DNA from: JBBDMC01 sp963775235
GTDB lineage: Bacteria; Pseudomonadota; Alphaproteobacteria; Rhizobiales; Kaistiaceae
Direction: 5' to 3'
Length of the DNA stretch: 64,000 nucleotides
Assembly: GCA_963775235.1 (NCBI GenBank)
Contig: CAVZHY010000006.1
Location: forward strand, 186,001 to 250,000
Shown: positions 46,854-56,428 of the stretch, in pieces
Numbering within the stretch: the first letter of the stretch is position 1
Layout of the letters: each line of letters begins with the position of its first letter
Notes under the pieces: generated by a model
What the model was told of the DNA's origin: nothing
Database searches by the model: none
What the model saw: only the letters and a program-made list of their open reading frames with translations
Translations under genes and position numbers: made by a program

Positions 46854-47644
46854 ATGACGAATGCAGCCCTCACGTCCGCAGCCGCAAATCCAACGCACAA
46901 GCGGCAGGCGCGGACATTGCTGTCGACATGGCGGCGGTCAACAAATGGTACGGGCAGTTCCACGTGCTCAGGGACATCAACCTTCGGGTGATGCGCGGCG
47001 AACGGATCGTCGTCTGCGGTCCGTCGGGTTCCGGCAAGTCAACCATGATCCGCTGCATCAACCGGCTGGAAGAGCACCAGAAGGGGCGGATCGTCGTCGA
47101 CGGGATCGAGCTTACCAACGACCTCAAGCGCATCGATGAAATCCGGCGCGAGGTCGGCATGGTCTTTCAGCATTTCAACCTGTTTCCGCACCTCACCATC
47201 CTTGAGAACTGCACGCTGGCTCCGATCTGGGTGCGCAAGATGCCCAGGAAAGACGCGGAGGCCACGGCAATGAAGTACCTGGAGCGGGTGAGGATTCCCG
47301 AACAGGCAAGCAAATATCCGGGCCAGCTTTCCGGAGGCCAGCAGCAGCGCGTTGCCATCGCCCGGGCGCTGTGCATGAACCCGCGCATCATGTTGTTCGA
47401 CGAGCCGACCTCGGCGCTCGATCCGGAAATGATCAAGGAAGTGCTGGACGTGATGGTCGACCTCGCCGAGGAGGGGATGACCATGTTGTGCGTCACCCAC
47501 GAGATGGGGTTCGCCCGTCAGGTGGCCAACCGTGTCATCTTCATGGACGGCGGGCAGATCATCGAGCAGAACGAGCCTGAGGAGTTCTTCAACCACCCCC
47601 AGCACGAACGCACCAAGCTTTTCCTCAGCCAGATCCTGCACTAG
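46854..47644 (+). pseudogene. aapP: general L-amino acid ABC transporter ATPase AapP, frameshift near N-terminus
   Basis: ATPase of the Aap importer. Walker A GPSGSGKST, signature LSGGQQQRVAIARAL, Walker B IMLFDEPTSALDPE and CVTHEMGFARQVA are all present. The natural N-terminus MTNAALTSAAANP from ATG 46854, nine bases after aapM, is in a different frame from the main body (DIAVDMAAVNKWYGQFHVL); the joint is near 46905. An internal ATG at 46928 could still give an active 238-residue protein. Confidence 0.92.
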
Positions 47645-47698
47645 AGGAGACGGCGCGCGGCGCCTCGGCCGCCATGGTGCGTTTCCTCGTCGATGGCT

Positions 47699-48553
47699 TC
47701 AGCCCGGGGGGCCCTTGGCAATTGGCAGGTCGTCGCGTGCGCCCCATTCGGTCCACGACCCGTCGTAGAGCGCCGACTTTTCAACACCGAGCACCTCGAG
47801 AGCAAGCGACAGGGTGGCGGCGTTCACGCCGGACCCGCAACTGGTCGCGATTGGTTTCTCGAGATCGACGCCGGCGTCGACAAACGCTTTGCGCAGCGCC
47901 TCGGGCGACTTCAGTCGGCCGTTCTCGATCAGCACATCGGTTGGAACACTGAAGCTGCCGGGGACGCGCCCGGTCTTGACCCAGGGCCGCGGCTCCGGCG
48001 CCTCGCCGAGAAAGCGGGCCGCCGGCCGAGCGTCGACCAGCTGGAACGTCTTCGCGGTGAGGTTGCCGCGCACGGCAGCAAGATCAACGACGACGGCGGG
48101 GTCGAAGCGGGTAGTGAAGCGACGCGGCGTGCGCTTCACCGGCATTGCGTCGACCGGCCGGCCCTCCGTCCGCCATTTCGGCAGCCCGCCCTCAAGGAGG
48201 ACGACGTCCCTCGCACCCATCACCTTGAAGGTCCACCACGTTCGCGGTGCCGACGCCAGGCCGACGGTATCGTAGACAACGATGCGCTGGCGCTCGTTGA
48301 TGCCAAGCTCGCCGACCGCGTCAGCGAACACCTCTGGCGCAGGCAGCATGTGGGGCAGGGGATTGCTCGTGTCGGCAATCGCGTCGATGTCGAAAAAGAC
48401 CGCGCCCGGAATGTGGGCCGCGTCATATTCCTTGCGCGCCTCCCGCCCGGTGGTCGCCAGGTGCCACGAGCCGTCGATGACCACGATATCGGGGTCCTCG
48501 AGGTGATCGGCGAGCCATTCGGTCGAGACGAACCAGCGGGAGAGGTGGGCCAT
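47699..48553 (-). CDS. sseA: 3-mercaptopyruvate/thiosulfate sulfurtransferase
   Basis: Two tandem rhodanese domains, 284 residues: an inactive N-terminal one (RWFVSTEWLADHLEDPDIVV, HIPGAVFFDIDAI) and a catalytic C-terminal one with the persulfide Cys in SCGSGVNA near residue 238. The CGSGV loop favours 3-mercaptopyruvate over thiosulfate as donor. Convergent with aapP. 13 bases separate its ATG from the stop of the AraC gene, same strand, so they may be cotranscribed. Confidence 0.93.
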   Translation of the reverse strand: MAHLSRWFVSTEWLADHLEDPDIVVIDGSWHLATTGREARKEYDAAHIPGAVFFDIDAIADTSNPLPHMLPAPEVFADAVGELGINERQRIVVYDTVGLASAPRTWWTFKVMGARDVVLLEGGLPKWRTEGRPVDAMPVKRTPRRFTTRFDPAVVVDLAAVRGNLTAKTFQLVDARPAARFLGEAPEPRPWVKTGRVPGSFSVPTDVLIENGRLKSPEALRKAFVDAGVDLEKPIATSCGSGVNAATLSLALEVLGVEKSALYDGSWTEWGARDDLPIAKGPPG

Positions 48554-48565
48554 GACGTGTTAGGC

Positions 48566-49489
48566 TCAGTTTTTCACGATCCGGCGCCAGGCGCCGGGGG
48601 CTACGCCGACCCGCGCCGAGAAAACGCGGGTGAAGTGGCTCTGGTCGGCGAACCCGCAGGCCGCGGCAATCTCGGCCAGGGGCAACGCCGAATCGCGCAG
48701 GTGCCTCATTGCCGACTGGACGCGCCGTTGAACCAGCCACTGGTGCGGCGGCACGCCGAAAGAGCGTCGGAAGGCACGGGCGAAATGGCTGGGCGACAGA
48801 CCGCATTCACCGGCTAGCCGCGCCAGCGGTACCTGACCGCCGAGGTTCGCCTCAAGCAGCGCTTGGGCTCGCCGTTTTTGCCACGGCGCGAGGCCGCCGG
48901 GCACCGCACCGCCGCGTGCCGCGATGCCGCCATACTGGCGGGCAGCGTGGGTGGCGACCCCAAGCAGGATCGAACTGACGTAGAGGCGGTCGAACTGGTC
49001 CGGCCGGTGCAGTGCGGGTCGGACGGCCGATGCAAGCGCCCGCATCACGGGGTCGTCTGTACCGGCGCCAGGTGTATAGCGAAAATCCCCGATCGGGCTG
49101 GTCTCTGCCTCGTCCGCGACGGCATCGAGCGTTGCGCGCGGCAGGTAGAAGTGAACCGAGTGAAAGGACCCGTTGATCAAAAAGACCGGGTCACGCTTGA
49201 GGTCATAAACCGTCGTGCACCCGCCATCCAGCGAGGCAAGCGGGGCGCGCCGGCCGTCCTCCCAGTATTCGTGGACTGGATAAGGCCGCAACTGGAGCGT
49301 GATCAGGAAGGCGTCCTCGCGCGGGATCGAATCCGACAGTCTATGTTCCGGGTTCTCCGCCTGCACTTCGGTCACCGCGATTTCGGTCTCGCGCAGGGTC
49401 CGCGCGTGGAAAAACGAAACGTGATCGGCGCCTAGCCGACGGCCGAAGCCTACGCCATGGCCACCGGGTTCAGGCATCGCGGGTCTCAT
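48566..49489 (-). CDS. AraC-family transcriptional regulator
   Basis: A 307-residue regulator with an N-terminal ligand-sensing region (residues 20-190, low similarity) and a C-terminal double HTH: LARLAGECGLSPSHFARAFRRSFGVPPHQWL cut here as two motifs, the first helix pair LARLAGECGLSPSHFARAF and the second IAAACGFADQSHFTRVFSAR, with GVAPGAWRR at the end. Divergent from an alpha/beta hydrolase over a 255-base gap holding a tandem 14-bp repeat that could be its binding site. Confidence 0.9.
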   Translation of the reverse strand: MRPAMPEPGGHGVGFGRRLGADHVSFFHARTLRETEIAVTEVQAENPEHRLSDSIPREDAFLITLQLRPYPVHEYWEDGRRAPLASLDGGCTTVYDLKRDPVFLINGSFHSVHFYLPRATLDAVADEAETSPIGDFRYTPGAGTDDPVMRALASAVRPALHRPDQFDRLYVSSILLGVATHAARQYGGIAARGGAVPGGLAPWQKRRAQALLEANLGGQVPLARLAGECGLSPSHFARAFRRSFGVPPHQWLVQRRVQSAMRHLRDSALPLAEIAAACGFADQSHFTRVFSARVGVAPGAWRRIVKN

Positions 49490-49626
49490 CGGTTATCCAT
49501 CGGCGCGGAAGCGGAATACGGCCGCGACAGCAAATCTTCTTCCTCGTCGTCGTCAAGAGCAAGAACTGACAATCCGCGCGGGTGACGTTCAAGCCGGCGC
49601 CACCATGGCACCTTACCATGAGACCT

Positions 49627-49654
49627 GGTGCCTCAATACCGGTGCCCCAATACC
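49627..49654. repeat. tandem 14-bp direct repeat, candidate AraC-family operator
   Basis: GGTGCCTCAATACC (49627-49640) is followed at once by GGTGCCCCAATACC (49641-49654), one mismatch. The pair lies between the divergent AraC gene and the hydrolase gene, about 90 bases before the latter; AraC-type regulators commonly bind such direct repeats. Confidence 0.45.
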
Positions 49655-49744
49655 AACGGGTCCGCATGCCCTTGGCCATCGGCCGGCGTGGCAGGCGCGC
49701 CCATCCCGCGTCACATCAGCAATCGCGAACAGCGGAGAACGCAA

Positions 49745-50605
49745 ATGAACGTAATGGCTGAACGGATCAGCGGTGCCATGGGCGAAGACGGGTTCAAGAG
49801 CGCGGACGGGCTCAGCATCTTTTTCCGGTCGTGGCATCCGACCCCCGCGGCGCGCGGCGTAGTCGTCATCGTTCCGGGATTCAATTCCCATAGCGGCTAT
49901 TACACTTGGGTCGCCGAGCAATTCGTAGCGGCTGGCCTCGCGGTCTACGCTGTCGATCTACGCGGCCGCGGCAGGTCGGATGGGGAGCGCTTCTACGTGC
50001 GCGCTTATTCCGAGTACGTCGACGACGTTGCGATGATGGTCAAAGTGGCGAAGTCGATGGAGCCCGGTCTGCCGGTCTTCCTCCTCGGCCACAGCGCCGG
50101 CGGCGTTGCCGCTTGCCTTTACACCCTGGACCACCAGGCCGAGCTTGCCGGTCTCATCTGCGAGAGCTTCGCCTTCCAGGTACCGGCGCCGGACTTTGCC
50201 CTCGCGGTGTTCAAGGGCCTCGCCAATGTCGCGCCGCACGCCCATGTGCTCCACCTCAAGAACGAGTTTTTTTCACGCGATCCCAAAGTCGTGCAGACAA
50301 TGGACAAGGACCCGCTGATTGCCCACGAGACGCAGCCGACGCAGACGCTGGCGGAACTGGTGCGCGCCGACGAGAGGCTAAAGCAGGGATTTGGACAGAT
50401 CACCTTGCCGGTGCTGATCCTGCACGGCACCGCTGACAAAGCGACGAAGCCGAGCGGCAGCCAGATTTTCTACGACACGGTCGGATCGAGCGACCGCACC
50501 CTCAAGCTCTACGAGGGCGGCTACCACGACCTGCTCAACGACACCGACAAGGCCGTCGTGATGGCCGACGTCAAGGCTTGGCTTAACGCACACCTGAAAG
50601 CGTGA
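49745..50605 (+). CDS. alpha/beta hydrolase, monoacylglycerol-lipase-like
   Basis: A 286-residue serine hydrolase. VVVIVPGFNSHSGYYTWVA holds the oxyanion region, GHSAGG near residue 120 the nucleophilic Ser, HGTADKAT the Asp and GGYHDLLND the His; RGRGRSDGERFY is typical of the monoacylglycerol lipase/lysophospholipase group (Hydrolase_4). No signal peptide, so probably cytoplasmic. The ATG at 49745 follows GGAGAAC. Divergent from an AraC regulator that may control it. Confidence 0.88.
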   Translation: MNVMAERISGAMGEDGFKSADGLSIFFRSWHPTPAARGVVVIVPGFNSHSGYYTWVAEQFVAAGLAVYAVDLRGRGRSDGERFYVRAYSEYVDDVAMMVKVAKSMEPGLPVFLLGHSAGGVAACLYTLDHQAELAGLICESFAFQVPAPDFALAVFKGLANVAPHAHVLHLKNEFFSRDPKVVQTMDKDPLIAHETQPTQTLAELVRADERLKQGFGQITLPVLILHGTADKATKPSGSQIFYDTVGSSDRTLKLYEGGYHDLLNDTDKAVVMADVKAWLNAHLKA

Positions 50606-50621
50606 AACGAGGGGCCGCCAT

Positions 50622-51335
50622 TCATTCCGCGAAGCGGATGCGAACGCGTCGGTTCTGGCGGCCCTTGCTCTCCATCTTGCCAATCGTCAGCCGTCCGATC
50701 TCGCCGGTCGACCGAACGTGGGTGCCGCCGCACGGCTGCAGGTCTATTTCGCCGATGCGGACCAGGCGGACGCGCCCTGTCCCCATCGGCGGCTTGACCT
50801 TCATGGTCTTCACCAGCGACGGGTTGGCGAGGAGTTCCTCGTCGGTGATCCACTCCTGCGTCACCGGATAGTCCGCGTCCACCAGCGTGTTCAGTTTCTC
50901 GGCAATCTCTTCCTTCGACGGCACTTCGCCGTCCACGTCGAAGTCCAGTCGGCCCTCCTCGGCGCCGATCGACCCGCCTGTAACGGGAAAGGGCAGCACC
51001 ACCGACAGCAGATGGAGACCTGTGTGGATGCGCATGTGGCGGTGCCGGCGCTCCCAGTCGAGGGTAGCTCGCACCGTCTCGCCGGGTTCTGGCAGCGACG
51101 CGCCGTCCGGTGGCACGTGGACGATGTCCTGGCGGTTGTCGCCATAGACGGCTGTGGCGATCGCGACCGGCGCCCCTTCGCGCTCCAGCGCGCCGGAATC
51201 GCCTGGCTGGCCACCGCCGGTGGCGTAGAAGACGGTGCGGTCGAGGACGATGCCGCGCCGGTCGGTGATTGCGAGCACGGTCGCCTCTGTGGCGGCAAGA
51301 TAGGGGTCGTCGCGGAAGAGCAGGGTGGTCGGCAT
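50622..51335 (-). CDS. alanyl-tRNA editing protein AlaX
   Basis: Free-standing trans-editing hydrolase that removes Ser or Gly from mischarged tRNA-Ala. Zinc ligands HxxxH in HTGLHLL near residue 105 and CGGTH near residue 205; FYATGGGQPGDSG near the N-terminus is the AlaX-M glycine motif. 237 residues. Convergent with the hydrolase gene; the cysteine synthase gene follows upstream on the same strand. Confidence 0.93.
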   Translation of the reverse strand: MPTTLLFRDDPYLAATEATVLAITDRRGIVLDRTVFYATGGGQPGDSGALEREGAPVAIATAVYGDNRQDIVHVPPDGASLPEPGETVRATLDWERRHRHMRIHTGLHLLSVVLPFPVTGGSIGAEEGRLDFDVDGEVPSKEEIAEKLNTLVDADYPVTQEWITDEELLANPSLVKTMKVKPPMGTGRVRLVRIGEIDLQPCGGTHVRSTGEIGRLTIGKMESKGRQNRRVRIRFAE

Positions 51336-51395
51336 CAGTGGCTGTCCGGTTGGTGTCCGGCCGATCCTACGCGTCGAGGTTCGAAGGGCAATGGC

Positions 51396-52436
51396 TCAGG
51401 CGCCAACAAACGGGATCTCGACCGCGGCTGCCTGTTCCAGCCACGCCGGCACCGGCAGGTGCCTGGCACGCAGAAAGGCTGGATTGAACAGTTTGGACTG
51501 GTAGCGTGTACCGTGGTCGCAGAGGACCGTCACGATCGTGTGCCGCGGCCCGAGGTCGCGGGCGAGGCGGATCGCGCCGGCAACGTTGACGCCGGACGAG
51601 CCGCCGAGAACCAGCCCCTCGTGCTCGACGAGTTCGAAGACCGTCGGCAACATTTCGCTATCGGGAATGAGGTAGGCGCGGTCGACGTTGATGTCCGCGA
51701 TGATCGGCGTCACGCGGCCGAGGCCGATGCCCTCGGTGATGGAGTTGCCTTCGGTCGGTTTCGCCTCCCCCATGGAGAAGAGGTTGAACATCGCCGCCCC
51801 CGGCGGGTCGGCGCAACCGATGACCACATCCGGATTGTGCTCGCGCAGGAACGTCGAGACGCCCGCAAGCGTGCCGCCGGTCCCGACAGAACAGATGAAG
51901 CCGTCGACCCGGCCGTCGCTCGCCTCCCAGATTTCCGGACCGGTGGTCAGGTAGTGCGCCTGGCGATTGTCGAGATTGTTCCACTGGTCGGCGAAGAAGA
52001 CACCGCCTGGCTCCCGTCGCTTGAGGTCGTCGGCGAGGCGACGAGCGACGTGCTGGTAGTTGTCAGGCGAGCTGTAGGGCTTTGCCGGCACCTCGATCAG
52101 CTCTGCCCCGGCCAGACGCAACGCGTCCCTCTTCTCCTGGCTCTGGGTGTCGGGAATGACGATCATGACCCGGTAGCCGCGGGCGCGCCCCGTCAGCGCC
52201 AGCCCGATGCCGGTGTTGCCGGCCGTCCCCTCGACGATCAGACCGCCGGGTTCGAGGTCGCCGCGGGCTTCGGCGGCGAGCACCATTTGCCGCGCCGGCC
52301 GATCCTTTACGGACTGTCCGGGATTAACAAACTCAGCCTTGCCGTAGATGTCACAGCCGGTCGCCTCCGAGGCGCGGCGGAGACGGATGAGTGGCGTGTT
52401 GCCGATTGCCTCGACAACCGATGCATTGACGTTCAT
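51396..52436 (-). CDS. cysteine synthase family PLP enzyme
   Basis: Fold-type II beta-replacement enzyme, 346 residues. PLP lysine in NPGQSVKDRPA near residue 43, substrate loop GTAGNTGIGLAL near 71, phosphate-binding GTGGTLAGV near 186 and GLVLGGSSG near 280. Most likely makes cysteine from O-acetylserine and sulfide, but it is longer than CysK and has TAGNTG in place of TSGNTG, so a cystathionine beta-synthase-like activity is possible. The ATG at 52436 is chosen; the upstream extension is not conserved in character. Confidence 0.87.
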   Translation of the reverse strand: MNVNASVVEAIGNTPLIRLRRASEATGCDIYGKAEFVNPGQSVKDRPARQMVLAAEARGDLEPGGLIVEGTAGNTGIGLALTGRARGYRVMIVIPDTQSQEKRDALRLAGAELIEVPAKPYSSPDNYQHVARRLADDLKRREPGGVFFADQWNNLDNRQAHYLTTGPEIWEASDGRVDGFICSVGTGGTLAGVSTFLREHNPDVVIGCADPPGAAMFNLFSMGEAKPTEGNSITEGIGLGRVTPIIADINVDRAYLIPDSEMLPTVFELVEHEGLVLGGSSGVNVAGAIRLARDLGPRHTIVTVLCDHGTRYQSKLFNPAFLRARHLPVPAWLEQAAAVEIPFVGA

Positions 52437-52562
52437 GGGGAGCGGTTCCCGAGGGGTAGCCGGGAACGTATTCGCTGCCGCATGCCCCTTCAAGATCGCG
52501 TGGAACTACCGGCTTGGGACTTCGTGGAACAATCGTTCGCAATCGATGCTGACGGCGAAAAG

Positions 52563-53588
52563 CTATTCGGCCGGCACGAGTATCGGCCGCACCGGCTGCA
52601 GCCGCGCCCACTGCGGGCGTTCGAACAGGAACTTCGCCCATGTTCCGCGCGCAATCCAGAACAGAACCAGCGGGAAGATCACGCCGCAGGCGGTGACGAC
52701 CACCGACACGGTTCCGATATCAGGGATCAACCCGGTTTTCAGCAGCCCCACCCTCGCCGTCGCCATCGGCAGGAAGAAGGCGAGGTAGATGATGATCGAG
52801 TTGCGGCCGCAGTAACGGACCGGCACCATCAGGTCGGTCCTGGACAAGAGCGTCGACAGGGTGACCACGGCGATCGCGCCAACAAAGCCCAGCGCAAGGC
52901 CCACGCCCGGCACCTCCGAGACGCCGCCGAAGACGGCGAAGCCTTCGATCACCCCCCACACGAGGAGGTAGGTGACCGCGAGCCAGGTGTGGCGCAGCAC
53001 CAGCGCCGCGAACCGGAAGATATGGGGTGCAAACACATAGCCGGAATAGAAATAGACGAAGCGCAGGGCGAACTCGTCGATGATCGTCCAGCCGGTTTCG
53101 ATTTGGGCCATCTGCAGTCCGGCGCCGATCAGCCAGATAATCCACCACGGGACCCGTCTGACGGCCTTCACCAGCACAAAAAATATCGGCAGCAGGTAGA
53201 TGAACCAGATGGTGCCGAACGGATCGATGAAGGAGACGAGGTAAAGGCGGGCGACCTCCGGCGCGCCGCCGTCGGCGGCAATACCGGGCGCCTTGAAGAG
53301 GAACTGGATGGTCAGCCACAGGACGTAGAAGTACCCGAAGTGGAAGACCTTCTTGTCGAGGTAGGTGCGCCAGTCGCGGTCGATGACGCGGGCCAGAAAG
53401 AGGCCCGAGATCATGAAGAAGTCGGGCATGCGGAACGGCTTGGCGAAGGCGACGAGATAGTTCATCCAGCCATCGGCGCCGGCCACCTGCTCCACGCCGA
53501 GCGTGGAGTGCATCATCACCACCATGATGATGCAAAAGCCCTTGGCGTAGTCGACCCAGGCAACGCGTCCGTTGTCTGCCGTCACCAT
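52563..53588 (-). CDS. acyltransferase-3 family membrane protein
   Basis: Integral membrane O-acyltransferase, 341 residues with about ten helices. The N-terminal RVAWVDYAKGFCIIMVVMMH and PFRMPDFFMISGLFLARVI carry the conserved Asp/His and R/K...FF pattern of the family, which modifies glycans or lipids with acetyl or succinyl groups at the inner membrane. Related to the OpgC-like branch. The acceptor is unknown. A GTG or TTG start is also possible close by. Confidence 0.85.
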   Translation of the reverse strand: MVTADNGRVAWVDYAKGFCIIMVVMMHSTLGVEQVAGADGWMNYLVAFAKPFRMPDFFMISGLFLARVIDRDWRTYLDKKVFHFGYFYVLWLTIQFLFKAPGIAADGGAPEVARLYLVSFIDPFGTIWFIYLLPIFFVLVKAVRRVPWWIIWLIGAGLQMAQIETGWTIIDEFALRFVYFYSGYVFAPHIFRFAALVLRHTWLAVTYLLVWGVIEGFAVFGGVSEVPGVGLALGFVGAIAVVTLSTLLSRTDLMVPVRYCGRNSIIIYLAFFLPMATARVGLLKTGLIPDIGTVSVVVTACGVIFPLVLFWIARGTWAKFLFERPQWARLQPVRPILVPAE

Positions 53589-53702
53589 CTTCTTGCCTCT
53601 GCCGTCGTCGTTCGCCCTCCGGGAGCACGGGCGATACTACTGGCGTCGGCAGTCGGAAGCGCCGGCTTTTAGAAGAGTTTTATCCGGTAACCTTAAACGG
53701 CA

Positions 53703-53733
53703 AAGGGCTCCGCCTGCGCGAGGCGAAGCCCTT
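53703..53733 (-). terminator. hairpin downstream of the Pro-rich membrane protein gene
   Basis: AAGGGCT (53703-53709) pairs with AGCCCTT (53727-53733), and CGCCT with AGGCG inside, around a 5-base loop. A short T run follows only weakly on either strand. About 36 bases after the stop at 53769. Confidence 0.6.
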
Positions 53734-53768
53734 CTTTCCGTTGCGCTCCTGCGCCCGTTTCCGGAGCG

Positions 53769-54080
53769 TTATTGCGCTGGCGCTGGCGTCGTTGGCGTCG
53801 CCGGTGTTGAAGGCGGCGGCGTGGCGGTCTGTGGTTCAGGTGCCGGCGTCGCCGGTGCCGGGGGTGTCGCGGGCGCCGGTTCCACGGCCGGGGGCGGCGT
53901 GGCGGGCGTGGTTTCCGTCGCGGCCGGCGGTTCCGACGGCGGCGCGGTGACCTCCGCTTGCTGTCCCCAGTAGCGGGTTGCCGCGAAGTAGACGATGATG
54001 AGGACGATCACTGCGACGATGATGTACATGAGCGTGCGGTTGCCCGTGCCGCGTTGGTTCATGGGCTCGTTCGGTGACAC
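53769..54080 (-). CDS. single-pass membrane protein with Pro/Ala/Thr-rich tail
   Basis: A 103-residue protein of no recognised family. A short polar start (SPNEPMNQRGTG) precedes one hydrophobic helix (TLMYIIVAVIVLIIVYFAA), and the rest is a low-complexity tail of Pro, Ala and Thr (PATPPPA-type repeats). The start GTG at 54080 is chosen because AGGAGG stands 6 bases upstream; ATG 54062 has no such site. The tail is probably periplasmic and extended, a spacer or peptidoglycan-spanning segment. Confidence 0.72.
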   Translation of the reverse strand: MSPNEPMNQRGTGNRTLMYIIVAVIVLIIVYFAATRYWGQQAEVTAPPSEPPAATETTPATPPPAVEPAPATPPAPATPAPEPQTATPPPSTPATPTTPAPAQ

Positions 54081-54215
54081 GTGCGACCTCCTTTGGTTGG
54101 ACGCCGGTCGGCGGCTGCCGGCCCCGGCACGCTTTGCCGGAAGAGGCAAACCGTGAAATGCGTAGATTATGCGGCAGAACCGATGCCGCCCCGCCAATTC
54201 AGCCTTACAATCGCG

Positions 54216-55064
54216 TCAATTGAGTTTCAACCTCCACGTGCCGGCCCGTCGCCGTACCTCGGCAGCCTCATCGGGAGACATGCCTCGCATGCCGCTGTCG
54301 CGGTTCTTGCGGGCGATCTCATGGCCCTGGTCGGCCGCCAGCGAATACCACTTCATTGACTCGACAACGTCTTTTGGCACGCCCTCGCCCTTGCCGTACA
54401 TGATGCCGAGATTGAACTGACTGTCGGCATGGCCGTGCTCGGCTGCCAACGTGTACCACCTGGCAGCTTCGGCGGCGTCTCGCGGCACTCCTTGCCCGTT
54501 GGCGTACATAATCCCCAGGTTGTATTGACTGAGCACCATTCCCTGCTTCGCAGCCATGCGATGCCATCTGACTGCTTGGGTGAAGTCCTGGGCGACGCCC
54601 TGACCGCCGGCATACAGAACGCCCAGGTAAAGACCGGCTTGGGCAAAGCCCTGTTTGGCGGCCTGCCGGAACCAGTACGCAGCCTGGCTGAAGTCCTGGG
54701 ATACCCCCTGACCGTTCGCGAAGAGCACACCGAGATCGCACTGGGCGGGGGCGAGACCTTTGTCCGCGGCCAGCCGATACCATTTCGCGGCCTCGGCGAA
54801 GTCTTGTGCGACGCCGTCCCCGCCTGCATACAGCATGCCGAGGAAGAGGCCGGCCTGGCCGAGACCCTGCTCAGCCGCCAGGCGAAACCACTTCACCGCC
54901 TCGATCACGTTTTTCGGCACGCCGCGACCATTCGCATATGCGAAGCCGAGAACCGCTTGGGCTTCGGCGTTGCCCTTGTCGGCGAGCGGCCGTGCAAGCT
55001 TCAACGCCGTCGCGTAGTCGCCCCGATCAAACGCAACTCGGACATCTCGCATCGGTCCTGGCAT
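54216..55064 (-). CDS. Sel1-repeat protein
   Basis: About 282 residues made of seven consecutive Sel1-like repeats of 36 residues, each with the pattern AQxxLGxxYxxGxGVxxDxxxAxxWxxxAAxxG, forming an alpha-alpha superhelix for protein binding (examples AVLGFAYANGRGVPKN, GVLYAGGQGVAQD). No signal peptide follows the ATG at 55064; a hydrophobic stretch GQLAAFAIAVV upstream from ATG 55123 lies in another frame and may be its real leader if one base is missing. The binding partner is unknown. Confidence 0.85.
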   Translation of the reverse strand: MPGPMRDVRVAFDRGDYATALKLARPLADKGNAEAQAVLGFAYANGRGVPKNVIEAVKWFRLAAEQGLGQAGLFLGMLYAGGDGVAQDFAEAAKWYRLAADKGLAPAQCDLGVLFANGQGVSQDFSQAAYWFRQAAKQGFAQAGLYLGVLYAGGQGVAQDFTQAVRWHRMAAKQGMVLSQYNLGIMYANGQGVPRDAAEAARWYTLAAEHGHADSQFNLGIMYGKGEGVPKDVVESMKWYSLAADQGHEIARKNRDSGMRGMSPDEAAEVRRRAGTWRLKLN

Positions 55065-55232
55065 GGCGGCACGACGGCAATGGCGAACGCGGCCAGTTGG
55101 CCACGCTCCCCGCTCGCGCCCATAGGAGGTGACCTATGGCCGGCCGGGCGGTCGTCAATGCCTTCGGTGGAGGAAAGAGCCCATCCTCCTGGGGAACCAC
55201 ATAAGTCGCCCAGTCGTTGCTATGATGTGGCT

Positions 55233-56405
55233 GTGACACTCGACCAAGACCGCGACAACCACCGTCGATCGATCGTTCCCCTGGTGTTGGCGCTAGCTCT
55301 GGTGGCGCTGGCCACGAGGCGTGGGCGAGGCAGGGCTCGGTCAACGCGCCCCGCCGCCGTTTCGCCGACAGGCAAAGCGCCACACATCGGCAAGGCTGCG
55401 TTCGGCGGACGGCGCAGCGTGGACGAGCCGCGCGAAATTCAGCGCCAGCGCGCGCGCGAAACCGGCCGGGGACGCCACGCCGACGCGCCGTGGCAGATTC
55501 CGTGGGCCGGATGGATGGACATCCTGGTGCGCGTGTACGGCGAGGTCGGCGAGGATCGCTTGTTGGCCGTCGCGGCCGGAGTCGTATTCTACGGGCTGCT
55601 GGCCCTGTTTCCAGCCATCACGGCGCTCGTCTCCATCTACGGTTTCTTCACCGACCCGTCCGAGATCAATGCGCAGTTGTCGTTCCTGGCCGGAGTGGTC
55701 CCCGATGCCGCGTACCAGATCATCAGCGCACAGGTGCAACGCATTTCGCAGACGGGCAACTTTCAGTTGGGCTTCGGCTTCGTCTTCGGTCTGGCTGTGG
55801 CGCTGTGGGGCGCTAACGCGGGCATGAAAGCCATCATGGACGCGCTGAACGTCGTCTACGAAGAGGAGGAAAAGCGCAGTTTCATTCGCCTGACACTCGT
55901 CGCTTTCGCCTTCACGCTGGGTGCCATCGCGAGCTTGTCCGTTGCGGTGGCGGCGGTGGTGGTCCTGCCCCTCGTGGCGGCGGCCTTCGGCTTGCAGAAT
56001 ACGATGACGGCGGTGCTCAATGTGCTCCGCTGGCCGGCGTTGCTCACGATTATCCTTTTGGGGCTGGCACTCCTGTACCGGTTCGGTCCGAGCCGCGACC
56101 ATGCGCGCTGGCAGTGGATCAGCCCCGGCAGCCTGCTCGCCGCCATAGTCGGGCTGGTCGCTTCTGTCCTGCTGTCGTGGTACCTCGGCAATTTCGCACA
56201 TTACGGTGCGACCTATGGCTCGCTCGGCGGCGCCGTCGGTTTGATGATGTGGATGTGGGTATCGGCCATCGTGGTGCTGGTCGGTGCCGAACTGAACGCC
56301 GAGGTTGAGCATCAGACCGCATGCGACTCGACCGTGGGACCCCGCGCGCCGCTGGGCAAGCGCGGGGCCGCCATGGCAGATACGGTTGGTGTATCCCGCC
56401 GTTAG
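55233..56405 (+). CDS. YihY/BrkB-family inner membrane protein
   Basis: A 390-residue membrane protein of the YihY (BrkB-like) family. N-terminal helix VPLVLALALVALA, then a basic region and the conserved core: ARVYGEVGEDRLLAVAAGVVFYGLLALFPAI in outline, with LSFLAGVVPDAA, ALWGANAGMKAIMDALNVVY, RFGPSRDHARWQWISPG and YGSLGGAVGLMMWMWVSAI. Six core helices are visible. The family was once linked to ribonuclease BN and to serum resistance, neither firmly. The start is GTG 55233 or 55227. Confidence 0.88.
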   Translation: MTLDQDRDNHRRSIVPLVLALALVALATRRGRGRARSTRPAAVSPTGKAPHIGKAAFGGRRSVDEPREIQRQRARETGRGRHADAPWQIPWAGWMDILVRVYGEVGEDRLLAVAAGVVFYGLLALFPAITALVSIYGFFTDPSEINAQLSFLAGVVPDAAYQIISAQVQRISQTGNFQLGFGFVFGLAVALWGANAGMKAIMDALNVVYEEEEKRSFIRLTLVAFAFTLGAIASLSVAVAAVVVLPLVAAAFGLQNTMTAVLNVLRWPALLTIILLGLALLYRFGPSRDHARWQWISPGSLLAAIVGLVASVLLSWYLGNFAHYGATYGSLGGAVGLMMWMWVSAIVVLVGAELNAEVEHQTACDSTVGPRAPLGKRGAAMADTVGVSRR

Positions 56406-56428
56406 CGGAACCGATCGGAGGAACTCCG

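Noticed and set aside
50718..53672. 984-codon open frame on the plus strand
   Set aside because: It runs antisense to alaX, the cysteine synthase and the acyltransferase genes, is rich in Arg, Gly, His and Asp with no domain, and arises from third-position GC bias on the other strand.
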